From the NCBI GenBank assembly GCA_030674155.1, contig CM060328.1:44085532-44098031 (forward strand): 12,500 bases of DNA, given 5' to 3'. The notes beneath the pieces were generated by a model. That model worked only from the letters and a program-made list of their open reading frames with translations. It had not been told where the DNA came from and made no database searches. Below are positions 1 through 10,487 of this stretch, piece by piece; the first letter of the stretch is position 1; each line of letters starts with the position of its first letter. A program made the position numbers and the translations under genes. Source of the DNA: Stramonita haemastoma. Its lineage: Eukaryota; Mollusca; Gastropoda; Neogastropoda; Muricidae.

Positions 1-165
1 TCCACAGAACTGATTAAGACAGGGCCTCTGCTAGGTGTGCTCGTATTTCGCAACCCATGGTTCTGACAGAAACTGCTGAATCTGTCATGTGCTTATTTGA
101 TCTGCCTGTGTATTGAACCACGGGACGGAAGGTACTAGCAGGTCTGCACATAATTGGACCTTAAT
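1..165 (-). mobile_element. Possible SINE 3' fragment (degenerate)
   Basis: Read on the minus strand, this stretch contains TATGTGCAGACCTGCTAGTA, followed further on by CTGTCAGAACCATGGGTTGC and an ACGAGCACACCTAGCA segment. The order and spacing resemble the body of a tRNA-derived SINE that I recall as common in gastropod genomic sequence. That match is from memory and has not been checked. No promoter head is visible next to it, so it would be a 5'-truncated or broken copy that runs off the left edge of the window. It could also be unrelated unique DNA. Confidence 0.3.
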
Positions 166-477
166 TTACCCTCACATTTCCCTGAGCACCTTTCAGACCT
201 GATGAGACTGCACTGTATTTTTTTTCTCTTTTTAGACAGCATGTTTTAGGAAAGTTGAGCCTGATGGAGCCCCTCCCTCCCTAGTCTGAAGATGGCCTGC
301 TGTGCTGAATGTCTTTTGTGCCTTTTATGTCTTGTATGGCAGATTGGACGATCAGCTATAGCTGGCTAGCTCTTCTACAAAATATGGATAGCATTTCGCC
401 ATACATACATAAGTGCTTATACCATGTGCTCTTGCCCACGGGGCCTCAGTTTATAGCCTCAATCGAAGGACTTGCAT

Positions 478-740
478 GGGGTGGGATGGCCTGCTGGTTA
501 CAGCATTGCACTGGCGATCTGACAGTTCGGGATCGAGCCCAGGTTTGCACCACCACTGAGATGCCCGTTCAAGGGGATTGTACCCATCGAGTAAACATCA
601 GTATTGATTTTACTCCCTCTTGGAATGAAACTTTAACCAAGGTCCTACGTGCCAACGAACGCAGAACATCTTGCGCACGCTTTAAGCCCTATTCTGCCTT
701 TCGGAAGAGTAGTCCATTCGTGCAGGTAACAACGGAGGAC
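478..740 (+). mobile_element. Old tRNA-derived SINE with V-like core
   Basis: A pol III type 2 promoter pattern is visible. A box A-like TGGCCTGCTGG lies at 487-497 and a box B-like GGATCGAGCCC at 530-540, 32 bases apart as in a tRNA gene. About 80 bases downstream, at 620-650, TGGAATGAAACTTTAACCAAGG followed by TCC is a degenerate copy of the V-SINE core seen more clearly at 4960-4995 on the other strand. A further segment near 669-690 (TGCGCACGCTTTAAGCCC) also fits the post-core part of such SINEs. The copy is diverged and its 3' end is not sharp. An open frame across it (309-743) has no recognisable protein and is taken as chance. Confidence 0.45.
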
Positions 741-959
741 TAAAAATACATCGTAAAAAAACAACCTTGCATAAAGTGTCGAGTTTATACATGATCCTTG
801 AAGTCGGGATGCGGCTACCTTAATGATGGACAAAACAGTCACATACGGGAAAAAAATATCACCATCGGTGATCCTTGCAGCTCTAGTTTTGGAGGAAAAC
901 CCCGAAAAAACCCACTCCCCCAAAAAATCACCACCCAAAAACAACTTTTCACCCTTTTA

Positions 960-1062
960 AATCACCAGGTACAGCCAAGATTCGAGACAGCAACCCAAGA
1001 AAACTAACACCCTTTCCAGATCAGAAATCTGCCGCCTTATCCACTCGGCCAATGCCCCACAG
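960..1062 (-). mobile_element. tRNA-like SINE head (class II tRNA type)
   Basis: On the minus strand a canonical box A, TGGCCGAGTGG (1051-1041), is followed by GATAAGGCGGCAG and, after about 54 bases, by a weaker box B-like TCTCGAATCTT (987-977). The long A-to-B distance matches a class II tRNA (Leu/Ser) with a variable arm. The acceptor stem does not pair convincingly and the sequence continues into GGCTGTACCTGGTG, so I read it as a SINE promoter head and not a functional tRNA gene. The body downstream, toward position 760, is too diverged to assign. Confidence 0.45.
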
Positions 1063-1125
1063 ATCACCACATCGTGCCTGTACACCCCCCCCCCCACCCC
1101 CTAGCAAATTGACAAGAACTATTTT

Positions 1126-1132
<7 letters not shown>

Positions 1133-1221
<89 letters not shown>

Positions 1222-1225
1222 ACAC
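1133..1225. repeat. (AC)n microsatellite
   Basis: About 45 AC dinucleotide units with one phase break near 1159. A C-rich run (1085-1102) lies just upstream. Any open frame here encodes only a Thr-His or Cys-Val repeat and is an artefact. Confidence 0.95.
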
Positions 1226-1989
1226 TCTAACCCAAATAGCAAAATCAGTTTCAGAACGCTGCCACATAGCTAATTCTTTGGAGACATCTTCCTGAGAAAA
1301 GATTCACATGCACAGCATCTCGCTGTTGACTGTTCGTGCAGCTGCATTTCAGAATCAGGTTGACTTGCTCTCTGAGTGTACATCGGATGGCTTATCATTT
1401 CCTACCCCCTTGGCCTAGCAGAGCAGGCAAACAGTGAGTAACTAGTTGAATTGCTTGTGCTTGGGCCAAAGCCAAAAGCTTTTGTCAGTTATTGATGTTA
1501 AACTAATTGTCGAGGTCTAGATGTATCAAAATGTTGTTACGTTGTGAAATATTATGTTGAGATTGTTTTCAGAAATAAGCATAACAGCATGTGTTTTCTT
1601 TGATTGAAGGAGAGAGAAACAAAAGATCCTTTGAAGTCGGAGTATGGCAACGTCATTGTCAACAGTTATACAGGCAAACTTCCATCAGCTTGTTTGTTTG
1701 TTTGTTTTAGTCAAATTATAGTCCTTTCCAGAATTCTCTGATATCACGACTGTAGTCAGAAGCCAGAAAGTCGGAGGTCCCACGCTTCGGCAAGTTCTCC
1801 CACTTCAGCACCTCGGGCCACCCCAAAAATGTTGCAATTCTAGAAGCAACGTCATGAGATGAAACTCACTCCTTTTCCATCAGCCAGTGTATACTTTGGG
1901 TCTTATTGGTGATTCTGAGGTGTGATGAGAGAGCCCATGTGTATATTCTGGGTGACCATTAGGGTGTTAAGGTATGGAATGCCCACAAA
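1226..1989. other. No gene or recognised element
   Basis: Unique-looking DNA with no convincing open frame, tRNA-like promoter or long repeat. The only low-complexity feature is a short (GTTT)n run near 1690-1707. The part around 1760-1840 is GC-richer than its surroundings (CGGAGGTCCCACGCTTCGGC), which could be an old transposon fragment, but I cannot name it. Confidence 0.6.
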
Positions 1990-2591
1990 GAAGAATTGCG
2001 AAGAACTGAGAAGAATTGTGAGATTAAAAGAAGAAGAAGAAGAAGAAAGAAGAAGAAGAAGAAGAAGAAGAAGAAGAAGAAAAAAGAAGAAGAAGAAGAA
2101 CAAGAAAAATTGCGAAGAAGAAGAATTGCGAAGAAGAAGAAGAATTGCAAAGAAGAAGAATTGCGAAGAAGAAGAATTGCGAAGAAGAAGAATTGCGAAG
2201 AAGAAAAAGAAGAAGAACTGCGAAGAAGAAAATTGCAAAGAATTGCGAAGCAGAAGAATGCAAAGAAGAAGAATTGCAAAGAATTGCAAAGAATTACAAA
2301 AATTTGTGAACAATTGCAAAAATTTGCGAAAATTGCAAAAATTTGCAAAGAATTGCAAAGAAAAAGAAGAATTGCGGAGAAGAAGAAGACTTGCGAAGAA
2401 AAATTGCGACAAAGAAGAAGAATTGCAAAGAAAAATTAAGATGAAGAAGAAGAAGAAGAAGAAGAAGAAGAAGAAGAAGAAGAAGAAGAAGAAGAAGAAG
2501 AGAAGACGAAGGAGAAGAAGAAGAAGAAGAAGAAGAAGAAGAAGAAGAAGAAGAAGAAGAAGAAGAAGAAGAGAAGAAGAGAAGAAGAAGA
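1990..2591. repeat. 600-bp GAA-rich purine tract with GAATTGC words
   Basis: The plus strand is almost pure purine. It is built of GAA/AGA triplets, in the left part punctuated by many copies of GAATTGC or AATTGCAAAG. Two long uninterrupted GAA blocks lie at about 2443-2501 and 2512-2571. The middle (2276-2370) degenerates to an AAAATTTGC pattern. Long GAA/TTC tracts are known to adopt triplex (H-DNA) structures and to be unstable. The Lys/Arg/Glu-rich or Phe/Leu/Ser-rich open frames across it are low-complexity shadows, not genes. Confidence 0.93.
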
Positions 2592-2759
2592 CTACTAGGC
2601 ATAATGTGAATGGTTGAACATTTTTAACAGTTACATACTGGTAACAGTCTGTTGATACAACTGAATATTCTGAAATATAGATAGCAAAATCAGTGCACCC
2701 AAGAAGCATATGTCCAAAATATACATTTATTTGTAGACCAGTTGTGTGAATCTGTGCAC

Positions 2760-3168
<409 letters not shown>

Positions 3169-3237
<69 letters not shown>
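3169..3237. repeat. (TG)n microsatellite
   Basis: About 34 uninterrupted TG units directly abut the CTAT array, making one continuous compound tract from 2760 to 3237. Alternating purine-pyrimidine DNA of this length can adopt a left-handed helix. Confidence 0.95.
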
Positions 3238-3238
<1 letters not shown>

Positions 3239-3823
3239 CTGTGGCACGCAAAAGTTTATGTATTTGCTTTGGAACGTGAGTATGTTCATTATGCTGTTTA
3301 CTCCTTACACCAACTTTTACAAACAATGTCAGTGTAAAAATCGTTTTTACAACGATTCTTTAATTCACAGTTTTGGAAGACAGAGGTGAAAGACATAGCA
3401 AACAACGATAAGAAATGAAGTTCAGAGTAAGATCTTTTCTTTGAGAAAACAAAACATGCTAAATTATGCTGCCTACTTCAATTCTTTCTTTTTTTTTCAT
3501 CATTCCAAAAAGTCATCCAGGCCAGTCTAATTGACTTTTTCACAAGGGTATCCTACAATGGCAATTTTCAATACCTCAGTCCACACAATATTAATTCCGC
3601 AGAATGTTTTTTAAAAGCATCAGCGCCAAAATATAAAAAAAAACAACTTCAAAGACACGTAAGAAGAAACACAGATTTGCATGCTTACAGACAGTAACCG
3701 TTATCTTTTTTGTTTTGTCAAAGTCAACACATTTCCTACAATATGCACCTCCTAAAAAGCCTTCAAAGCGTCCACACCAAACTAAAAGCAACAACTAACC
3801 AGATGCATATGAAAGGAAGAAAA
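3238..3823. other. No gene or recognised element
   Basis: AT-rich DNA without a credible coding frame. The short open frame at 3591-3794 on the minus strand has no family features that I recognise. No promoter-like, tRNA-like or tandem structure was found. Confidence 0.6.
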
Positions 3824-4130
3824 CAGATCCGTGTGGAGACACACAGACAGACAGAAAGACAGGCAAACAGACATACAGACATTATAAACAGATTCGTGCG
3901 CAGACACAGAGAGAAAGACAGACAAACAGACAGACATATATTTTAAACAGATTCATACACAGACACACAGACAGAGAGAAAGACAAACAGACATACAGAC
4001 ATTTTAAACAGATTCATGCGCAGACACAGAAGAAAGACAGACAAACAGACAGACATATATTTTAAACAGATTTGTGCGCAGACACACAGACAGAGAGAGA
4101 AAGACAGGCAAACGGACACACAGACAGACA
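3824..4130. repeat. Five-unit minisatellite (58-65 bp), alternating types
   Basis: Units begin at the shared word CAGAT(T/C)CGTG or close variants at 3824, 3889, 3948, 4009 and 4067. Each unit runs CAGAT, a GTGCGCAGACACA section, an AGAAAGACAG(A/G)CAAACAGACA section, and a TTTTAAA end. Units 1, 3 and 5 carry ACACACAGACAGA and mostly a CATACAGACATT ending. Units 2 and 4 lack part of this and end in GACATATATTTTAAA. The array therefore reads A-B-A-B-A with a higher-order period of about 120 bp. The internal ACAGAC words show it grew from a simple CAGA repeat. Confidence 0.85.
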
Positions 4131-4502
4131 TTTTGATGATAGTCGAAGTGCTTCAAAAATCTACCTACCGGCGCTAACAATGGAAAAACCGGCCGTCTAC
4201 TGTCAGAATGGAGTCTACATAAACCCTCCAGACTTTTGTAACTCCCCCCTCCCTCCCCCATCTCTCTCAAACCCTGGCATATTGGATATCTATTATTGCT
4301 CCTCCCACCTCCTACACCCCTCACACACAATCAAAATCACTACCGCACTCCACTCCACATTTTTTCAAACCACTCCCACTCTATCCCCCCCTCCCCCCAC
4401 CAATCTCTCTTCCTTCCATTCCCCTCTTATCGGGTCTGTCCCCCAGACGAAAAACTAGATACTGATGGAGAGAAATGTCATCCTTTTGTGGAGAGAATAA
4501 CA
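4131..4502. other. Pyrimidine/C-rich stretch, no gene
   Basis: No gene seen. From about 4240 to 4445 the plus strand is strongly C- and pyrimidine-rich (runs such as CTCCCCCCTCCCTCCCCCA and CCCCCCTCCCCCC). The complementary strand has G-runs that could form quadruplexes. The open frames across it are rich in Pro, Ser and Leu from composition alone. Confidence 0.55.
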
Positions 4503-4752
4503 TAAATCTGTCTGTAATTATTTAAGTATAAATCAGACCTTTGTACAAAGAATAGTATCAATAGGTTTTTTAATACCTAGGATAGTAGACAACAGTGTGT
4601 AATATACAGATTAGCATCAATCAGTTTGTAATAACTACAATACTATAAACCAGTCTGTAAAATCTAGATTAGTATCTACAAAACATAAATGTCATATCTA
4701 GAATAGTGTACATACCACACTTGTAATTGAGGAATCAGTTTGTAATGTCACA
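4503..4752. repeat. Degenerate ~30-bp tandem repeat, left block
   Basis: Seven or so diverged units share the pattern AGTATAAATCAGTCTGTAAT plus ATCTAGAAT. Clear unit starts (AGTATAAATCAG, AGTATCAATAGG, AGTAGACAACAG, AGCATCAATCAG, ACTATAAACCAG, AGTATCTAC, AGTGTACAT) follow one another about every 29-35 bases. The spacing and the shared CAGT(C/T)TGTAAT core identify it as an old minisatellite. The same motif resumes at 5145 beyond the SINE. Confidence 0.7.
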
Positions 4753-4756
4753 TGAA

Positions 4757-5132
4757 GGAATTTCTTTAGTCAGAAGATTCTTGCTGAAATTCGGATGCTC
4801 TCCCCGGGGGGAGCGCGTCGCCACAAGAGCAGCGCACCCATTATTTCCTCCTTTTTTCCTTCTGCAACTGTATTTTTTCCTATCAGAGTGACTTTTTTTT
4901 AGGGACAACTACCTTCTTGCAGTGAGTTGTTTTACGTCTGCTAAATAATTTTGTGTAGCACACGGGACCTTGGTTTAACGTCTCATCCGAAAGACTAGAA
5001 CCCAGACCGCCACTCATGGTCTATGGATGGGGGAAAAAGTTTTGGGCCCAAATGGGATTTGAACCACCGCACACTTCCGACCCGGACTTTTCGCTTTCTA
5101 GACAGGCGCGTTGTCTTTAGACCACCGATCCC
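4757..5132 (-). mobile_element. V-type SINE (RUDI-like), near full length
   Basis: On the minus strand the element starts with a tRNA-like head: box A-like TGGTCTAAAG at 5124-5115 and a perfect box B, GGTTCAAATCC, at 5065-5055. Next comes the V-SINE core at 4995-4960 (TTCGGATGAGACGTTAAACC, then AAGGTCCCGTGTG). The 3' half contains ACTCTGATAGGAAAAAATAC and then GGCGACGCGCTCCCCCCGGG with GAGAGC, a self-complementary segment, and ends in an A-rich tail. SINEs of this build are transcribed by RNA polymerase III and mobilised by a partner LINE. Assignment to the molluscan RUDI-type V-SINE group is from memory. The exact 3' end is uncertain, and no target duplication could be called because the flank is itself repetitive. 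Confidence 0.75.
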
Positions 5133-5144
5133 TTCGATATATGC

Positions 5145-5315
5145 TAACATAGTACAAACCAGTCTGTGATACATCCACCTTCACTTTCACCTATCCCGTA
5201 GTCTGTTGGACCGATGGGGGCACCACTGAAGATTTTGCAAGACTGCGTAGCATAGGAAATAGTATAAATCAGTCTGTAATACCCAGACTAGTATAAACCA
5301 ACCTTTAATATCTAG
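5145..5315. repeat. Degenerate ~30-bp tandem repeat, right block
   Basis: Units with AGTACAAACCAGTCTGTGAT (5151), AGTATAAATCAGTCTGTAAT (5261) and AGTATAAACCAACCTTTAAT (5290) match the left block across the SINE. Between about 5170 and 5255 a non-repeat stretch (including GTAGTCTGTTGGACCGATGG) interrupts the array and may be a fragment of another dispersed repeat. A weak related motif, TGTAATCTAGACAGTATAAA, recurs at 5619. Confidence 0.6.
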
Positions 5316-5850
5316 ATCTTTTTCATCTGCTTACCTATCTTTCTTCGTCACCTTGCCCCTGTTCCTCTTCTGTCTCTCTGGCTCAGAAAGAAATGAGAAG
5401 GCTCTGAAGTGAAGTATTTGTTTTTTAGCGTTCACTGTAAATTGCTGAGATTAATTCTCATACTAGACAGGAATCCGTAATTCTCGGAAGACTATGGAGT
5501 TGCGCTCTAGGCTCCATCCAGAGCGCAAAGTTTCGGTAACTAACTAAGCAAAAATCGCATTCTCTGTCAGAGCTGTTGGTTAGACTATAATTATCTCTGG
5601 ATTTTTTAAGACAATCCTGTAATCTAGACAGTATAAAATAGACAGTATCTATCATTAGAATGAACTGTTTTTTTTTTGTTTTGGCTTTGCTCCTTCTGGT
5701 ACTCAGGCTGATTTTCAGGTAAGATTTGAAGCACAAACGAAGACCCTTTCGATTGCGGATAGCAATAAAGGGTATTCTCACAGTAGCAATGCTGAAATGG
5801 CCCTTAAGGTTAATTGGTACTTCTCCCTTCTCTCTCTCTAAGCGCACGTG
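5316..5850. other. No gene or recognised element
   Basis: No supported gene. A 129-codon open frame on the minus strand (5847-5458) has no recognisable domain, and a T-rich run near 5668 crosses it. A short inverted repeat, GCGCTCTAGGCTCCATCCAG with AGCGC, sits at 5504-5526. Confidence 0.55.
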
Positions 5851-5854
5851 CGCA

Positions 5855-5955
5855 GTGTGTGTGTGTTGGTGCGCAATGCGTGCGTGGTAGCATGCGTTTT
5901 GTGTGTGGTGTGTGTGTGGGGGTGTGTTGTGTGTTGTGTTGTGTGTGTGTGTGGC
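5855..5955. repeat. GT-rich degenerate microsatellite
   Basis: Imperfect GTGT/GTGC/GTTGT repeats, for example TGTGTGTGGGGGTGTGTTGTG near 5910. The open frames on both strands here (5814-6044 and 5810-6004) derive from this composition. Confidence 0.75.
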
Positions 5956-6164
5956 AGGTGGTACTAGTAAGCAGGGAATGGACGGAAAGGGGACGGGCGG
6001 TCATTATAATGCTTGTCCCGATGCTTGTACTTCATTCAACTTAAATCTATAGAAAAAAATTTAAGCAAATCATTTTCCACGGAAATGTACAAAGATCATA
6101 TCTTCAGACAGAAAAAAATAACTAATACAAATGATGGCAGAATTTTTGTTACAACCAAAATAAT

Positions 6165-6703
<539 letters not shown>

Positions 6704-6718
6704 GGGGGGGGGGGGGGG
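6704..6718 (+). repeat. G15 homopolymer
   Basis: Fifteen consecutive G residues, followed by a further G-rich stretch (TGGTGGTGTGAGGGGAGGG). It could form a G-quadruplex and is also a place where assembled length is unreliable. Confidence 0.9.
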
Positions 6719-6776
6719 TGGTGGTGTGAGGGGAGGGAAAAACTAAGTTTACATAACATTCTGTCATTCTCTAAAG

Positions 6777-6932
<156 letters not shown>

Positions 6933-6935
6933 TAA

Positions 6936-6941
6936 TTTATT
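6936..6941 (-). promoter_or_regulatory. AATAAA polyadenylation-like signal
   Basis: AATAAA lies on the minus strand a few bases before the hexamer tail, within CCTGAATAAATTATCG. Such a site could end the element transcript, or could simply be part of the 3' end recognised by the RT. Confidence 0.5.
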
Positions 6942-7231
6942 CAGGAAGGCCATTGGCCCATTCTGAAGGGGCCTGTACAATATCAATATATCAAAAAGAA
7001 ATGACAAACATTTTACAAAAGACAAAAGACAAAAAAATTCATGCAAACAGTATACTACAATCATTAACTTATGGCTATGTTCCGTCTTGTCAGTGCTTTG
7101 TGTATATATAATGACAGATTCCTTACTGTAGTCTCGTTGGAGCATGACAGCAAAAGTCGTAACCTAAATGCACAAGGATTACGGTAATATTTTCCTGCAA
7201 TGTATTCTTCCCGAAGGTCGTCATAAGCTGG

Positions 7232-7285
7232 ACATAAAAACATGAAGTGAATTTCATCCTCACTATCAGCCTTACACAATGGACA
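7232..7285 (-). other. C-terminal CCHC zinc motif of ORF2
   Basis: CPLCKADSEDEIHFMFLC gives C-x2-C-x8-H-x4-C, about 55 residues before the ORF2 stop. LINE proteins commonly carry such a Cys/His cluster after the RT, thought to bind RNA or the target DNA. All four ligands are kept. Confidence 0.8.
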
Positions 7286-8035
7286 TAACAACTGATTAGT
7301 GTTAGTTGTTTTACTGAATCTTGCTGAATGTTTCAATATGGGTGAAACTCCAAATCTAAATTTTGTTAAAGCATTTCTTACCAATGTATTCATATTCATT
7401 TTCAAGTATGATTCCATTAAGTGATGTGTTTTTAGCAGAGCATATGACTGAAATCTTTCACTCGTTTGAATGTGGTTATTCCATTCTTGCCATCTGCAGT
7501 CTACAAGTGTCTGTCTGAAAACTTTAATGAATGCCGAAATTGATTCTACTCCTTGGTTATCCCAAACAAATGAAAACCTATGTCTGGCTAGCATTGTCCT
7601 TACTTGTGTAGCCCACGTTACTTTTCCCCTTTGATCCAAAAACATCAACATTTTATATGCTTTACGTGGTATTCTGTGTTCCTCCATACGTGTTAGTCTT
7701 AGCCAAAATCTAATACATCTTACATAAGAGTTCAAGTATATGGGATATCTGTTTAACTCACCATACAATAGCTCATTTGGTGTCCTTATATCTACCCCCA
7801 GAAATTTTTTCAAACCATAAGTGTGTACTTTTTCTAACTCATATGTTGTTCCATGGAATGCCCATATTTCAGCCCCATACTGTAACATTGGTTGTATCTG
7901 TCCATCAAACAGCTTTAAAAATACGATGGGTGAACTGTTTTCTAATCTGCGTAAAGTAAAAAGTATTTTCATTAGTGCTTTCTTAGCTCTCCCTGCCAAG
8001 TCATCACATGCTGTGAGGAAGCTAAGTTTTGTTGA

Positions 8036-9003
8036 AAAGTATATGCCCAGATACTTATAACTGTTTACAATCTTCATTTCTTTTTCACCATATACCCATT
8101 TCTCTCTTGAAGCTAAGTATCCTCCATTTCGAAAAACTATTACATTACTTTTGGTCATGTTAACCCTCAGTTTAAGATTACTAGCTGCCCTGTAAAGGTT
8201 ATTCAACTGATTCTGTAGCCCTACTGCTGTTTCTGACAACAAAATAATATCATCTGCAAATAATAAAATAAAAAGTTCACAAGCATCATGCGAAAATGTA
8301 ACACCATGTTTTCCATTTTGAATTATTTCTAGTGCTAGCTCATTAATGAATAAGGAAAACAAAACAGGACTGCATACGTCCCCATGTTTGACCCCTTTGG
8401 TACAGTCAATGATATCTGTGAAATCAGATCCATTTCGTATTCTGGCTTTAACTTCATTATACATACTTCTTATACATTTGTATAGCTTACCGTTTATTTT
8501 GTTTTTAGCAAGTATTGGCCATAAGAGTTTTCGTGAAATAGAGTCGAATGCTTTTTCAAAATCTATAAATGCTACATATAACTTATGATTATTAACTTGC
8601 TGTTTCTGAACAAATGCCATAAGAGTAAAGATATGATCAATTGTAGAATAATTCTTTTTGAACCCTGCTTGATATTCCCCAGTACAGTTATTATCTTTGG
8701 TCCACTCTTGTAGTCTTGAATTAATCATAGAACTATATAACTTACTACATATATTACTTAAAGTTATGCCTCTATAGTTATTTGGATTGTGTATGTCTCC
8801 TTTTTATGGATGGTACAGATAAGGGATTCAGTCCACTGCTCAGGATACTCACCGCTATCAAACAAAACATTGAATAGCTTTACAAGAAACATAACAGCAC
8901 TATCACATGAATACTTGAGAAATTCGCCTATAATGCCATCTGGCCCCGCAGATTTTGAATTTTTAATTTTTCTTAATGCATGTGTGACCTCTTCTTTTGT
9001 TAT
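8036..9003 (-). other. Reverse transcriptase domain of ORF2
   Basis: Motifs in order: ITKEEVTHALRKIKNSKSAG leading to PDG (8940), ESLICTIHKK with KGD after the frameshift, NPNNYRGITLSN, EYQAGFKKNYSTIDHIF, motif A FIDFEKAFDSI (Asp at 8563), motif B GVKHGDVCSP (8395-8366), motif C FADD (8260-8249), the motif D region LKLRVNMTKSNVIVF, and KYLGIYF (8053-8036). The two Asp of FADD and the motif A Asp are intact. The motif B His in place of Gln is atypical. The one-base deletion at 8801-8805 separates the RT start from the catalytic core. Confidence 0.95.
8801..8805 (-). other. ORF2 frameshift 2 (A5 run)
   Basis: On the minus strand CAT AAA AAG GAG reads HKKE and soon hits TAA (8766-8764). Reading one base back after the A-run gives HKKGDI followed by the NPNNYRG motif of LINE RTs. 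This fits loss of one A from an original A6. Confidence 0.9.
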
Positions 9004-9675
9004 AGGCTGGTTAAACCAGCACTCATTTGTTTCATCACAATCAACTAACTGGGCATCTTGATCAAAATCAGACTCTGTGATATCTATATCTGTTTCATTT
9101 TCTAAAATATTTTTAAAGTGAATAAACCAATCTTCCGTTGTAATATTACAGCTCAGCTTACCTTTACGCCTTGGAATTGTTTTACGAACAGCTTCCCAAA
9201 ATCTACACTGATCACCTACTGAGGAGACAAGACTGTTCAATAATATGTTTTTGTGTTCTTTTTCTTTTCTTCTTAACATGTTTTTATATTCTCTTTTAGC
9301 TTTACAATAATCCACTCTGTCCGTATTACATAGTGTTCTACAAAATTTTGAAAGCAGTTTTCTGACTTGTTTTCTTGTAAATTTACATTCACTGTCGAAC
9401 CAGTCTTTGGTTTTTCTATTATTAGTTCTTTTGTTGTCATAGATTCTTTCCTTCATACATGTAGCTTGCTGTAGTATGCACATATTAAATAAAGACACAG
9501 AACTATTTATATCTACATCAATCACATCTGTTGCACGATTAAATGCTTCCTGACATTCTTGACTATTCATTGAATCCATAAACTCAAGCGCATGTTCTGA
9601 TTTCCATGTGTATCTTTCAATAACTGATTTTTCCTTATTATTCTCAAAGTCATGAACATTAACACTTGATGTCTC

Positions 9676-10487
9676 GATGTATAACTCAACCGGTAAATGA
9701 TCTGACTCTGATCTTTCAATTACATGCATAATGCTAGTTCCATGAAACATTGAAAAAGATTCTTCACAAACCAAAAAATAATCATTCACGCTACAACCAC
9801 TCTCTGCAATGTACGTAAAATGACCATTTTTATCACCCTCACACACACCATTTAACATACATAAATCGAGTGATGTACACAAATTCAACAGTTTTTTACC
9901 ATAGTTATTAAGTATTTTGTCTTGTGATTGTCGTTGTACTTCACTGTATGTTTTGTAGTTTGCTGTCAAATTGTTAAGACAATCATCCATCACTGGCATA
10001 TGGTCACTTGTTCTGCTGTTTAAATCCCCACACACTAAGACATACACACCATTTTCATTGTTCAGCATATTAACAACAACAGTTTCTTCCAACATGTCTA
10101 AGTCACTGTCTAAATTGCTTGATACATAATACGGGGAGTTCTCTGGAGGTATGTAACAGCATATGTAAAGAATATCCTTGTCCAAATCAAAGAGAGTTTT
10201 ATCTATTAAAAAGCATAAAAAATTCCCATCAGGAGTAGTAATTTGCTTAACATAACTCGTGAATTCATTTTTGATAAGACAAAGAACACCCCAGAAGATC
10301 TCCCCTGGTGTGATAGTTTATAGGCTGGTTTGCAATAGGCTGTGTGATTTGGGAATGCTTGGGAGGTAAAAGCATCAACAAAAGTCTCTACTAAACAAAT
10401 AAAATGAAAAGATGAAACATATAAAATGAAATCGTTATCATTTAGTTTAGACAAAAGGCCTGCAATGTTCCAATGCAGGAAGGAAAT
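9676..10487 (-). other. Apurinic-type endonuclease domain of ORF2
   Basis: The domain opens with ISFLHWNIAGL, whose Asn is at 10469. The metal-binding Glu follows in CLVETF (10388). CCYIPPE comes next, then GDLN (10029-10018, Asp and Asn both kept), NDYF (Asp at 9783) and SDHLPV (9705-9688, catalytic His kept). Order and residues match the exonuclease-endonuclease-phosphatase fold of LINE endonucleases, which nick the target DNA. A one-base deletion at 10289-10292 falls between VETF and CCYIPPE, so the domain is split in the sequence as given. Confidence 0.92.
10289..10292 (-). other. ORF2 frameshift 1 (G4 run)
   Basis: After KLSHQGRSSG the given frame leaves endonuclease homology and stops at about 10208-10206. 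The frame one base back continues G-V-L-C-L-I-K-N-E-F with no stop, through to CCYIPPE. This fits loss of one base within or beside the G-run. Confidence 0.88.

Noticed and set aside
309..743. 144-codon frame on the plus strand
   Set aside because: It lies over a tRNA-derived SINE and has no recognisable protein family.
975..1060. Functional tRNA-Leu or tRNA-Ser gene
   Set aside because: Box A is canonical but box B is degraded and the acceptor stem does not pair, so a SINE head fits better.
1922..2709. Long open frames on both strands (231 and 268 codons)
   Set aside because: They encode only Lys/Arg/Glu or Phe/Leu/Ser repeats caused by the GAA tract.
3824..4130. CRISPR-like array of repeats and spacers
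   Set aside because: Units are contiguous diverged minisatellite monomers with no unique spacers, in animal DNA.
5458..5847. 129-codon frame on the minus strand
   Set aside because: No domain, no coding-like pattern and no homologue recognised; its length is within chance.
8801..8805. Programmed -1 frameshift at T AAA AAG
   Set aside because: Reading one base back after the A-run restores the RT, but a shift site inside the RT fingers would be without precedent in LINEs and the heptamer is not a full X-XXY-YYZ site. Loss of one A is simpler.
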